Assembly (NCBI GenBank): GCA_004764695.1
Contig: SMSO01000034.1
Coordinates: forward strand, 3,790,501-3,854,500
Length of the DNA: 64,000 nucleotides
Direction: 5' to 3'
Source: Schizochytrium sp. TIO01
Lineage: Eukaryota; Sar; Bigyra; Thraustochytrida; Thraustochytriidae
The position numbers and the translations under genes were made by a program. The notes under the pieces were generated by a model. It ran no database searches, was not told the origin of the DNA, and saw only the letters and a program-made list of their open reading frames with translations. Shown piece by piece: positions 11,283 through 22,278 of the stretch. Within the stretch, counting starts at the first letter, position 1; each line of letters starts with the position of its first letter.

Positions 11283-14200
11283 ATGGACCGCCAGAGCAAG
11301 ACTCTTGCCAAGCGGAAACGAAAAAGCAACGAAGCGGCTGACGGGGACAACACAAGATCCAACGACAAGAAAACCAAATCCTTCAGCAAAGGAAGCAGCA
11401 ACTCAAAAAGCGGCAACAATGGCAAATCGTCGTCGTCATCGTCGTCGTCTGCTTTGTCAACCTCAAAGGCTCGTGAGAGCAGCAACAACAACAAGAATGA
11501 CAAGGTGCCAACCATTTTGAAGGAAATGAAATCCGAAAAGGTCAAGAAGAAAAAGGTTAAATTTGCACATGATCAAAGCAAGAGCAACGTTGATATTGAC
11601 AGTGGTGATGAACTTGACGATGATGACAGTGAAGGCGACGAAGAACTTCTCAAAGTAGAGAATGGTAAGGTCATTAAAAAGGAATCGGGGTCTGAGGAAA
11701 GGCCCACCAAAACCAAGCGTGTATCACCACCGATCCCGCCGCAAAGTCCAGACTCGGCAGGCTCAGATAACTCTGATGATGATAGCAGCTCGAGCAGTTC
11801 GAGTGGTAGCGACTTTGACTTTGGAGCATTGTCTCAAGAAGTAAGTCAAAAGACAGAATTTGACGGGGTAGAAGCGAGGGCTTCGGGAGGCGAATCAGAC
11901 AGCGACAGTAGCGCACCTAAGCCCCCAGGTTCGTCACAATTGTCAGCAACAGAGGCAGCTGCACAAGCAATGGCATCCCAGAGGCGGAGAGAACGAAAGC
12001 AGCGACTTCAAGAAAAGTTTAATCGTACAGGAGGAGATCGCTTGCCATCGTCCAGAAAGGATTTGCGGAAACGCAGCATTGGACGTGCCATGATCTACAA
12101 AATGAATCCAGCGACACTTTTGCCAGGTGTACAACGCTTTAGGGTTCGATTCCACAACCAGAAAAATATGGCAAATGAACGGAGATATGTTGAATTAGAC
12201 GACTTTGGCGATGCTTTGGAGATTGCGAAAGCATACACAAAATACAAGTACTTCGGCGTGCGCAAGGATAAAAGATACAAACAGTGGTATCAGTGCTTTA
12301 TCATTCTCCACCGGCCGAATTCATCGCCTTAGCTACCATGACACAATCGAGGAAGCTGCACGAGCCCATGACGAGGCATTAGTTCGCTTGACTAATCAGA
12401 GGCGCATTTTGAATTTTCCCGAACTTCGCAAGAAAATTTGTCAGCCTGGTGGTTCTGCGGCTGACATCTTCCATGCTGCCTTCCGCTACGGTTTAAGAAT
12501 GGGCCCCCGTGATACCGTTACGTCTGTTTATGACGCCCGCCTTCCGCGGACATTCAAGATTTCTTATGCAACTTATGTCATGAACCATTATGAACCAGGG
12601 TCCGCACATCAATTCACGTCACAATGGCGAAACTCTTCATTTTACGCAAACCTCAAGCATGACCCAGGCTCAAAAACTGCTTGTGAACTTGCGGAGTGCT
12701 TTAATCTCGAGCGGCTCGCACTTCAGCTGGATGCACAAGGTCGAGTACCAGCCGTTGCTCGTGTTGTCTACGAAATGAACCGGTATGCAATTTTGATGGG
12801 TCGCTACTGTCTCGAAAGACCATTCCGTTTGCTTGTACGCTTGACGACCATAACACTTGCCAAATCGGGCAAACTAAAGCAAGCCGAAAGTTATGCACGC
12901 AAGTTGTTGCCTTTGATTCACTCGTTTCAGTTCGGAACTGTACACCTCGCTGCAACAACACTAGGTGAACGGGGTGTAAAAACTTCCATTGCAATGAACA
13001 TTGATACACGTCAAGAGCAAATATGGCAAAACCGCCCTTCAACTGAGAGAATTGAGATGAGAAAAGGACTAGAAGGCATGGTGTGGACGCGCATCCGCGT
13101 TTGGATTGTCACAATGATTGCTCGCCTTCGTGCAATTCTTGAGCGCGATGATGAGTCGCTACTCCTTTTCGATCAACATTTTCAGCTTCCTACCTTTCAT
13201 GGACAAATTGAACCTCGTCTAACAGCTGCTGCGCTGTGCACTGTCCAAACCAAGGGAAAGGAAGGCACTACAGCCGAGCTGGAGATTCTCAAACGTGCAC
13301 AAGACTACCTCAAGGACGTAACACCTGAAGGTGAGCTTGCTGATGAGCTTATCGAGGCTCTCGTTGAAACGCAGCTGCAAGTCATTCGTCTTGTTGGTGT
13401 GTCTCAAGCCCAGCGCTTAACTCAACAGAGCCAACAATCCCAGCAAAGCCAAGATACGCAAGATAGTGATGAGGAGACGGAGAAAACTAAAAAGAGGAAG
13501 AAACTCTCTAAGCGTCGTCGAAAGGAGGTTGACATCTTTGTATCTGTGACAACATACGCGCAACAATATCCCACACGGACAGCAGGTCCTTGGGGCCTTG
13601 CGCGGCTTTATGATTTACAATTGCAAATGACTGATGAAGAGGATGAGATCTTCTACGCGAAAACAAAGTCTGACGTCCTGGGTGCTCTCATGCAAACTCT
13701 CCGCTGTGACCCTCTCCACTTTCAGGCTGCCCGTGCTCTCGCAGATCTTCAAGACCCGCCCCTACCCGGTCAAACCTGGACGCACGAAGATGACGCTCGT
13801 AGCGAAGTTTCAAGTTTTGGAACGCGGACGAAAACACAAGCTGATCCTGAAGAAATTGAGCGAAAACGCCAGGAAGCAGAAGAGGAAGCTCGTCAGTCCG
13901 CAGCTATTACTGAACTGTTTTGTGAGAGTATCGAGTGCCTGGCTTATGAATCGTGTCCTCCTATTTCTCTTCTATTTCGTGCAGCTTTCAAGCCAGAGCC
14001 TGAGTTTTCAGGTGAAGCAAAGGCTCTGGAAATGTGGAAAATTCTGGCCCAATGCCCTCAAGCTGACCTGATAAAGGCAGCTGAAAACCGTGAATGGTGG
14101 TTTGAGCGTTTCTTCAACGATTGGCAAGAAGTTCGATTTGATACGGTATGGTGCAACGCAGTGCCGAAAATTGATTCAATTCATTATGCATTAATGCGAC

Positions 14201-14490
14201 AGATGCTATTAGCCGGGACAAAAATGGGTTTCATATCATCAGACCTCATTAGTGATCACGGTGAAAACGAAGAAGGTCAGCACCAAATGGCCACTTCGAA
14301 TATCTCCCCTATGGCAGAGAGTTTCAGTTCTCCGCATCATCTTCGTCATGATTCCTCTGCTTCTCCTCTTTCCCTTCGCGATGCCTCAGGCTCTCCTTAT
14401 GCTCCTCGTCGCACTCTCTCTCCGAATTCAGAAAGTTCATCCGTGGCGAAGAGTCCTCCGCCGTCGAGTCCGGACTCCGTGGCGAATTGA
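11283..14490 (+). CDS. AP2-domain protein with long helical C-terminal half (TAF1A-like?), one frame break
   Basis: ATG 11283 to stop 14490 gives about 1068 aa when one base is skipped near 12306-12325. The first 200 residues are charged and low-complexity (Lys/Ser, then Asp/Glu/Ser), as in nuclear proteins. Residues around 275-320 look like a first AP2-type unit (GVQRFRVRF, RYVELDDFGDALEIAKAY). A clearer AP2 domain follows: KYFGVRKDKRYKQWYQCF, then, in the next frame, GRIHRLSYHDTIEEAARAHD. The domain is complete only across the frame change, so I treat this as one gene. The remaining ~700 aa are mostly helical. They contain a Gln/Ser patch and a KKRKKLSKRRRK basic cluster, and near the end REWWFERFFNDW with a following DTVWCNAV. 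This weakly recalls the Pol I factor TAF1A, which is a guess. The 3' coding end overlaps the convergent gene by 167 bp. Confidence 0.7.
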
Positions 14491-15343
14491 CAACTGCAAA
14501 CTTGAAAGCGCTTGCGACATAAATTGAAGTTTGTACACGTCTGACAGTATCTTTAAAACGCAGTCGTGCAATGCGACCTGTGTCGATTTTCTCGACAAGC
14601 TCGCGTGGATAGACCTCGGTATGATCTTCTTCCAATTCGTCATCGCTGTCTTCATTGTGTTCGTCATGTCCCTCATCATGAATGCCATGTTCGTCGTTCT
14701 CGTTTGAAAAGTGTACAGTAACTTCGGTGCCATCATCGGATATGGCCTGAACAATGCCTTGGAAAGCAAGGCATCCTTCTTTGACACGAACTCGGTCGCC
14801 AACCTCGAGTGTATCCCAGCTTTTCACTTTGTGAACCTCACCATCTCGAACATCAAATGTGCAGAAATCCTCTTGATTGTGATCGCTAGGGGATGCCACG
14901 TCTTCTTGTGGCTCTTCGTTATCAACATGTACCTCAATTTGGTATCCTGAAGCTGAGATCACCACGCCCTCGACGAGGAGGGCACCGAAGTTTGGATCCT
15001 TCACTTTGACAATATCTCCCGCCTCATATACAAAACTGTGTAGGACACTCTGATACTCACAATATTGATCATTAACCTTCATGACCGCTTGGATTAACTC
15101 GTCGTGCGCTTTCCCACGAACACCACCATCTGCAGAACTCTTCATGTATAGATTTTTGTACTCCTTGTATGCGCTCTCCATTTCTTGAAAGAGGGTTGAT
15201 AATCTCTCACTGACATCGTCTACACATGCAGATGTCAGACCTAGGCTTTCTTGCTTGTGTCGCACTGTTCTGCATTCTTGCTCCAGCTCCCTCTGCAAAG
15301 TTGAGTGCGAGAGAGCGTTCAGATCGCTGGCTCCAGAACCCAT
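14324..15343 (-). CDS. Acidic protein with two Tudor/KOW-like barrels, possible N-myristoylation
   Basis: 339 aa from ATG 15343. The N-terminus MGSGASDL fits an N-myristoylation site (Gly2, Ser6-like context), suggesting membrane attachment; this is a prediction only. Residues about 10-90 are helical. Two small beta-barrel-like segments follow: GDIVKVKDPNFGALLVEGVV with QIEVHVDNEE, and VGDRVRVKEGCLAFQGIVQ with EVTVHFSNEN. Their pattern (GD-hydrophobic-V, then strand-turn-strand) resembles Tudor, KOW or SH3-like modules. The segment after the second barrel is very acidic and His-rich, and the tail is charged and disordered. The last 55 codons lie antisense to the end of the AP2 gene. I do not recognise a named family. 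Confidence 0.65.
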   Translation of the reverse strand: MGSGASDLNALSHSTLQRELEQECRTVRHKQESLGLTSACVDDVSERLSTLFQEMESAYKEYKNLYMKSSADGGVRGKAHDELIQAVMKVNDQYCEYQSVLHSFVYEAGDIVKVKDPNFGALLVEGVVISASGYQIEVHVDNEEPQEDVASPSDHNQEDFCTFDVRDGEVHKVKSWDTLEVGDRVRVKEGCLAFQGIVQAISDDGTEVTVHFSNENDEHGIHDEGHDEHNEDSDDELEEDHTEVYPRELVEKIDTGRIARLRFKDTVRRVQTSIYVASAFKFAVVNSPRSPDSTAEDSSPRMNFLNSERECDEEHKESLRHREGKEEKQRNHDEDDAEN

Positions 15344-15745
15344 CTTTTTTCTCCAACGTATGAACTACTCTGTTTGCTTGCCGCTCCACGGCTTGAAACC
15401 TTTATTTATGGATAGTCCTTTGCTCGAACAAAGTTGACTGGACGTATTTCTAGAGCTCCTTCAGAGAACCTTCAGTGACGTAGGAAACGTGCTATAAGTT
15501 TTGAAGATTCAAGCACCTCCCACTCGCTTCCACTGTTCTCTACACAAACGCAGAGGATCACTAGAAAGCGTTGACTTCTTCGAAGGCAAAGACTTGCTTG
15601 CAGGTTTCCTCGTCTTTTCTGTCTGGTTTTCTTCTTCACCAGCTAAAGACCAGCACGGTACAACAGCTTCTATAGTGCGCCTAACACAGGACCCCAAGCA
15701 GGCAGAGTTGAGTTATCAACCCTGGACTTTCAATGACAACGAAGT

Positions 15746-16108
15746 ATGAGCGCTGTGCCGCTCGATACTCGTCGGCAAAGAGGTATTACAGCTTCGGCAA
15801 CGCTTGTAGCAGCTGCTGTTAGTGCCCGAGGAGTTGGTAATTCTGACTAATTAACAAAGCGGAAGAAGAAACAAAAATAAAGCAAAGAATCGTCTATATA
15901 ATATTTGCCTTAAGAAAAGGTGTGTGCGCGTCTGTGTGTCAATTTGGTGCATTCAGGTCCGCGCCGCTTCCAGCCTTTGGTTCTTGGGTTATTCGCCCCT
16001 TTTCCCGCACACAAGCTTTCACCTCTGACAAGTAAAGAGGATATAGGAAGACCTAATTTCATCCATCAATTATCAGATTCTCCAGAATCTGATGCCTCTT
16101 CTCCCTAA
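15746..16108 (+). CDS. Possible small two-exon gene (80 aa), unknown function
   Basis: Proposed exons are 15746-15836 and 15957-16108, joined across an intron beginning GTAATT and ending TTCAG. ATG 15746 opens MSAVPLDTRRQRGITAS, the split codon is phase 1, and the second exon reads in frame GPRRFQPLVLGLFAPFP through to TAA at 16106-16108. The product would be 80 aa: a small Ala/Val-rich hydrophobic patch, then an Arg-rich and Pro-rich middle and an acidic Ser-rich tail. Support is only that both exons stay open and the splice signals fit. It sits 402 bp from the divergent start of the acidic protein gene, so a shared promoter is possible. It could equally be a chance pairing of frames. Confidence 0.3.
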
Positions 16109-17121
16109 GGCGGCGCCTTGTCTACACCACTAGGGTGTCCTTGCCTTTCTATGCACGCTGTGCTATCCTCAGGAGCAGAGTAGAGAGCAGAGGCGGGTCT
16201 TTCGTACGGCAAGTTCTTGCTATGGGAATATCTATGGATCCCTTAAGAGTCCCAAACAGGAAGAAATGAAAAAGATAGCGCTCACCGGACAAATCGGGGA
16301 CTATAAACCTCAGACGTTCCGAAAGATAGGCAACCAAGGAAGCCTTGAAGGCCTGGAGAGGTAAGACTTGGTCGTGCATAAGCTGCACAGGAGTGCAAGT
16401 CAGGTTTTGAGGCTGAAAACACGCTCCAGATTGGAATGTAAAATCACTTCAGAGAATGGGAAAGGCAATGAATGACTGGCAATCATTCTCTCAGGTTTTC
16501 TTGGCTGAAGTTATTTTGGCCAAGGACGAAGTTGGCAAGCAGTCCATCTTTCGAAGGAATGAGCCAAGACAAAGGAACATATGAAGAATCGAAAATAGTT
16601 CCTCATATAACTTGAAGGAAAGTGAATTTGTCGCGAAGTCTTGATTTCATCAACTCTATTTTATTTTAATTAATAAAAATACAATAAGCTCTACACAGAC
16701 AAGTCTGGTTGTTGTGACATTGAAGGGACTATGTGCGTATACTTGGGGGTTTAGATTCTATGTAGAATACTTCGGGGCCGCTTTAAGAAACGTGAATCGA
16801 AACTTCACAAGAAGCAATCCTTTCTTTCTTTCTGAAATTATATAAGAAAAAAAGGGAAAAAAAGAATACTGTGCACTCACACAATGTCGGAGTTGGGACG
16901 CGGAAGCGGAGAAACCCAGGGAGTTTATTAACATTTATGATAGGGAAATACATATTACTCCTTGTGGGAGTTGCGAGGTTTACGGAAACCCATTTGCTCA
17001 GTGCGGAGGGGCAAAAGTTTATCCAACTGAGGGATATTGATGGCAGCCACGAGCGAGCAATTTCGCAATAAGTGATTGTACAATCTCTTTCTTGCTTCTT
17101 TCTTTCTTTTAAACAAAGTAA
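16109..17121. other. Intergenic region
   Basis: AT-rich DNA with short frames only. It separates the putative small gene (+) from the 3' end of the four-TM membrane protein (-). Nothing recognised. Confidence 0.5.
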
Positions 17122-18855
17122 TTATACAACTTGTCCAGCGGCTTGCTTAGAGGGATGATCTCGTTTCCGGCGGGTGTCACCAACATGAAAGATAGCCTGT
17201 AAGCCAAAGCATATGCAAGGAAGGACAAGAAACGCAACAATAATGGCTAGAGTTTCAGGTTGCAGCGAACAATTTGATTCTCTTCCAGAGGGAACCCATA
17301 AAAGAGTCAGGCCGTATACGTTAAAGGCAATGAATGTAGCTGTGTAGAGTCCAATGACGCGGTTGATCCAACGCTTTGTGCGCGCGCGATCCGTACTATT
17401 TCAATAAGGAAAAAGAAAAGTAATGTTAGTTCATCGAGTTGTGGCGGACGGTAAGATCGATGACATCATCAGCTACTTGTTTATACTAAGTTGCAGATCT
17501 ATAATTGCTTACCAAAGTACGCCACGATCGAAAACTGCGATACATGCAGCACCACAGTTAAGGACAAAGTTAACTCCAAGAAAGAACATAAAAATACTGG
17601 TGATTCAAGAAAGCGTTTGAGAAATGAGACAAAGCGATTCGACAAAATGTAGGGCAAGGAGCTGTTAGTATCGATAGTACAGATCATAGGAAAGAAGTAT
17701 CGAGAAAGTAGAGACGTACTATATATAGCTTGCTTCACCTTTTGTGCAAAAGCTGCGACCTCTATATGAAATTACAAGAACCACAAACCAAGGAGCATAG
17801 CAAACGACAAAAAGACATGCCCAACCAGCCGCAATCCGAGTGCACTCGCGTAGGTTTATTTCATGCCGGAAAAAAGTCTTGCGCAGGAATTTTGTCCGCA
17901 GAGAATCATCATCAATGCCTTGTAAAGCCACAGCTGTCCCACACGCAAACATAGGAAGTCGAGACCATGTTAGTTCGAAATAAATATGTCTGACAGACAT
18001 ACGTTTGCTCCGATTACGGAGGCATCAGATATTTATCACGCCGCTTACTGATAATAAAGATAACTTACTAAAGATAGACTGCTCAAGCAGGGCCTCTTGA
18101 CCCTGCACGATGCGCTGCACCTCCATGAGTGCCTTATTGTACTTTTCAGAAACCTTGCGTGTCCACACTTCCTCATGAACGTTTCGCACGCAATTCGCCG
18201 CCTCAATGAGCCCTCGTCGCGCCAGCTCTAACCTGTTTCTTCTAGACGGAGTGTTCACATTCCATCTTGAGAATTCCTCTGTATAGAGCTCGAGGTCCTC
18301 CAAGAGCTCCTCTTCGGTCTCGTGCCTCAAATCTATCACGCCGTTCGCTACTTCCGAGACCGCGCGGGGTATGCTCACTTTCTTTCGCCGCAGACTCCGA
18401 CGCTCAAGATCGGTGGTACCTGACACATGCTGCGTTGGGTATTCAATGACAGTATCGGCATCACCCAAACCATCGTCTTCAGGTGGCGGCACCACAAAGG
18501 GAGTCTCAACATCCTCGTCGTCACCGCTGGCATTGCCCTTAAAGGTTTCGTCGATACCGATACCAGAGCGCAGTGGGTCATCGTCCCCTACATCCAGTGG
18601 TGGAGGCAAGGGAAGTGGAGTGTGGTTGTTCTCGTCTCCGCCCTCATATCCGTCTTCGTCACGCGTGCTGCTCAAACGCCCGCTGCTGCCGCTGTTGCCG
18701 CCGAGTTGACTCAAAGGACGTCTGCCGACGAAGCTGCTATCTCCACCTCGGCGGATGGAGGAGCTGGTACTGCTGCGCATGCTATGAGGGTTGAGAGGTT
18801 GCATCTCCACGGTCCCTTCGTCGGAGCCATCGTCGACGTGGCCGGGCGGACGCAT
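17122..18855 (-). CDS. Four-exon membrane protein with disordered N-terminus, four predicted TM helices
   Basis: Exons on the minus strand: 18855-18069, 17933-17720, 17596-17513 and 17395-17122, giving 452 aa. Introns start GTAAGT, GTACGT and GTAAGC, end ACAG, CCAG and ATAG, and measure 135, 123 and 117 nt. Phases 1, 2 and 2 agree throughout. The apparent stop after exon 2 is TA|G, split by the splice site, which explains why exon 2 seems closed. Residues 1-150 are Gly/Ser/Asp-rich and probably disordered. Residues 165-262 are helical and charged. Four hydrophobic segments follow, around WACLFVVCYAPWFVVLVI, IFMFFLGVNFVLNCGAACI, GLYTATFIAFNVYGLTLLW and LAIIVAFLVLPCICFGL. The tail is short and basic. 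The topology is a prediction and I do not recognise the family; a channel, receptor or organelle membrane protein are all possible. Confidence 0.65.
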
Positions 18856-21800
18856 TGCGCCTCACGGTTGAGAAGAACCTGCAGCGAGATTTGGTTTGAA
18901 AATGATAGATCATTGTCAAGGCAACTTATTATTATATAAGAGCTATTATTAAGAATGTTAGTGCGATTTACATAAATAGAAGAACTCGAAGACGACGAGC
19001 AAACACTCTTAGAACATCGCGAAGGTTTTACAAGAGGTGGTTACCTCTATGATGGGAGCTTTTGCCCGCATCTTCAAAACGCGAGGCAGAAGATTACGGA
19101 TATGTTCGATTATATGTTTGGTGGAGCTTTTGAGAACAGCTAAGATGTTCTACAGGTGATGCAGTGTGGAAGTTTATCATTTATGGTGGTTTTGAGCAAA
19201 TTGTCCACTTCGCTTAAACCCATGAACATAAATGATCAAACAACTGATAAAGGAGACGTTGCAATATGGGGAACTTTTAAGTTATTTGCGTTACCGCGTT
19301 CATCGTGGAGGATTGATAGAACAAGGTAGCAGCAGGGTCATAAGTCTACCTAACACAAAGTTCCCCGATTCTTCGATTCAAACAAACATCTGAGAGCTTT
19401 GGAGGTGGTTTGTTCAAGCCAATGGGTATATAAAGTATAGGGTGGATGATAAGGCTCTTAGAAAGTAAGTAAGTGCCTTGGGAGGTTAAAAAGGGAGCCT
19501 TCGAATTACCTGAATTTAAACTGAAAAACTAATTTAATTTGTATTCATGCAACAACTTGAATATCCGAATGTAGTGGTAGGTTGGTGAAGTTTGACTAGG
19601 CACCTCCAATATCAACAACAATTTGTGCAGTTGTACCCATTTCCACATGAAAACTCCCAGCATCCCAGGCAGCCTTCTGTCATACTGCGATGGCATTACG
19701 ATCAATCTTTAGCGTACTCTGCCGCGAGGCGAAACGAAGGCTGTCTACACCATCTCCCTTTAAAACTATGTCTTCCTTCTCAAGCATTTTTACTAGTGAG
19801 AGGAACGAATTTAGACGGTGGAAACGTTCCGTCTGATCGCGCTAGTGCAATATTTTTGTCTGATTCGAGTCTTATCGTGTTGAATCATCTGGAACTTGAA
19901 CTAAGCCAACAGTACCCATTGAGGATCTTGACCGGAGTTCGTTACAGCTGCACCATAGCACTGAAAGTATAATTGAGCATTTGGATCAGGAAATTTGTGC
20001 TTTAAGGCACGCATCGGCGACAACGTGCTTCACATTGCGTGTCGAGCTCTTGAAGGTTTCTCCCAGTATTCTTCATAAGCTGCGCTTTTTATATGGATGA
20101 GACTTGCATTTCTTCACAGTGTGCTTCAATATGGTGGTGTTTTATAACCTCATGTTCTTGTCTGTGTGTAGACGAAAGAAAGTTTGTGAGGAGATCTAAA
20201 CTCCACCAAAATAAAATGAGCTCATACACTCCAATGATTGGTTCAACTAGACATAAACACTAAATATCTCCGCAGACAGATTTTTGTATAGGTAACTTAC
20301 ATCCAGTCAAATCATTGCCAAACCTATCAATACGTTCAGAAGATTTGGCATACGGTGTTCTGAGTGATTGCCTCATTGTTTTTGCAGGTCCACAAGATAA
20401 TTCATCACCCTTCAACATATTCTGAAAGATTCTAAAAAATCAATCACTCCCTGTACCATCTTATTTTTCTGAACGGAGAAAAAAAACAAGTATTTGCGGC
20501 ATGGCAACAAGAAAGATACACCACTTTTTCAATTTCGGCGCCTGCAAGGTTAAGATTTTCTTGGAGACACCGAACAATTCTGCTAGCTCTGTAGTATGCA
20601 AAGCTTTGTCTGCATTCGCCTTTACCCGGACTCTTAAGTATCCTCCAAATCATGAACAAAATGTTGAAACGTTTCTACAAATACGAATATCGCTGACACC
20701 AAAACACATAACCTTTAATTATATTTTATTTTATATGTGAAAATTCTCTGATAAATACATTCTGATAAATTCAAGTTTGTGTTTCTCTTTCAATTTTTTT
20801 GTTTGTGGAAAATTAAAAAATTAGAAAGAAAAAAATAATCATATACCTATACCTCTGAAAAGATAACTTTTATTTTAAAATATAAAATCGTAATATTGAT
20901 GAGTGGAAATACTTAACAAGATGTCTTATCGTCTCCCCAACTCATGAACCTCCCAATAAATAAAAACACATGTTCTATAGACGTGTTGATAATCCACTGT
21001 GTCCTTGTCCTCCAAGCTGTGGCAATGAAGCTCTTCGTTCCCCACACCTCCATCCAATATTGCTCAACTCGATGCAGATTTACTAAGCCCTACTTACTGC
21101 TTAGCAGTGCCCTGGTAGCACAGCCTATTTATAACCCTCACCACAGCTTCCATTTATTCATTGATCGTGATCTGTGATTCCCTGAGTGAGTTTTTTCACC
21201 AAGTAAAAGGGGCTTGAAGAGCTCAAGCCAGCCAACGCAGAGACCTGTCTTTAACCCAGTCCGAGTATGCCGCTGCTGCAAACGAGCTGGCAGGCCTAAT
21301 TACTCTGACAGTCTTTGCTGGCTTGAAACCAACATTTGGTTGGACCATCTATCTATAAACTTGAAGGAACGGGCGCAGTGCCAAGTTCCAAGAGTGAGAG
21401 TGCGCGACTTTACTACGTACCGCTAATAGATGCCTACCGTGGCAATAGAGACAGCAACGCAAGAAGGATCGAAGAATCTCTGGAGAAGAGAAATAAACAA
21501 ACAAACAAAATAAACAAGCGAACAAAACAAACAAAACAAACAAACAAACAAACAAACAAACACAGCGAGAACTTCAAACTTGAGGTTAGTTAGGCCTTGC
21601 TGCACTCTCTTTAGTTAGATAGCTCAGCTCTAGAGGCAAGGCGCCTCTTTGAAACCTCTTGACTTTGCCAAGAAACTCAACTTGAGGCCAAAACAGCCAC
21701 AATCTTTCATGAGTTAGTTGGTCATTCAGAGCAGGTTCCTGCATAAGAAGCTCTAGCTAGAGGCCGAAAGAACGCCCTCGATTTCAGGATGGCGCTGTCT

Positions 21801-22278
21801 CGTCTGTTCTATTGATAGCTAGCTACTCTGGAGAAGAAAGGTCTCTGGGAATGTGGAGGTGTTCTTCCCAGCTTGTTTGGCTACCTACTAACCCACAGAG
21901 ACCAAGGTTCGTCGATTGATTGGACTCAGGGTTCAGGTTTGACTGGACCTCTTCGGGATCGTTCGCTTTGGAGCAGCGGCGGCACCAAACAAAGCTGTGA
22001 AGAGCAGGGGAGTCCAAATTGGCTCCACCGTCACGGGAGAGCGTTGAGGAGTGAAACCCGAAACTCACTTGGCCAACCGCCAGCCTCTGCGAGTGCAGAG
22101 AGAAGAGACACTCTCGCGAAGGCCCTTCCAACCCCTCAGGCCGCCCCTCAGAGGAGAAGCATCGCGTTAGGTCACTCACGGCGTTGCCGTTCTTTGTGCC
22201 GCATCTATCTCACTTAGACGTTCGATCTTGATCCTCAGCTTCGACTACGTCTCAGACGTTGCGAATTTGCAAGCAAGC
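18856..22278. other. Intergenic region between two divergent genes
   Basis: About 3.4 kb, mostly AT-rich. A 381-nt open stretch at 19592-19972 (+) opens with TTG and has no family features. An AAAC-rich array lies at 21493-21561. The last 400 bp before 22279 are less AT-rich and open on both strands but look non-coding. Confidence 0.5.
21493..21561. repeat. (AAAC)n-like microsatellite
   Basis: Imperfect array of AAAC/AACA words, with AAAT and AAGCG interruptions. Confidence 0.85.

Noticed and set aside
19592-19972. Plus-strand frame of 126 codons
   Set aside because: Starts only with TTG, has no motif and no visible splice partners; possibly a relic, but I cannot support it.
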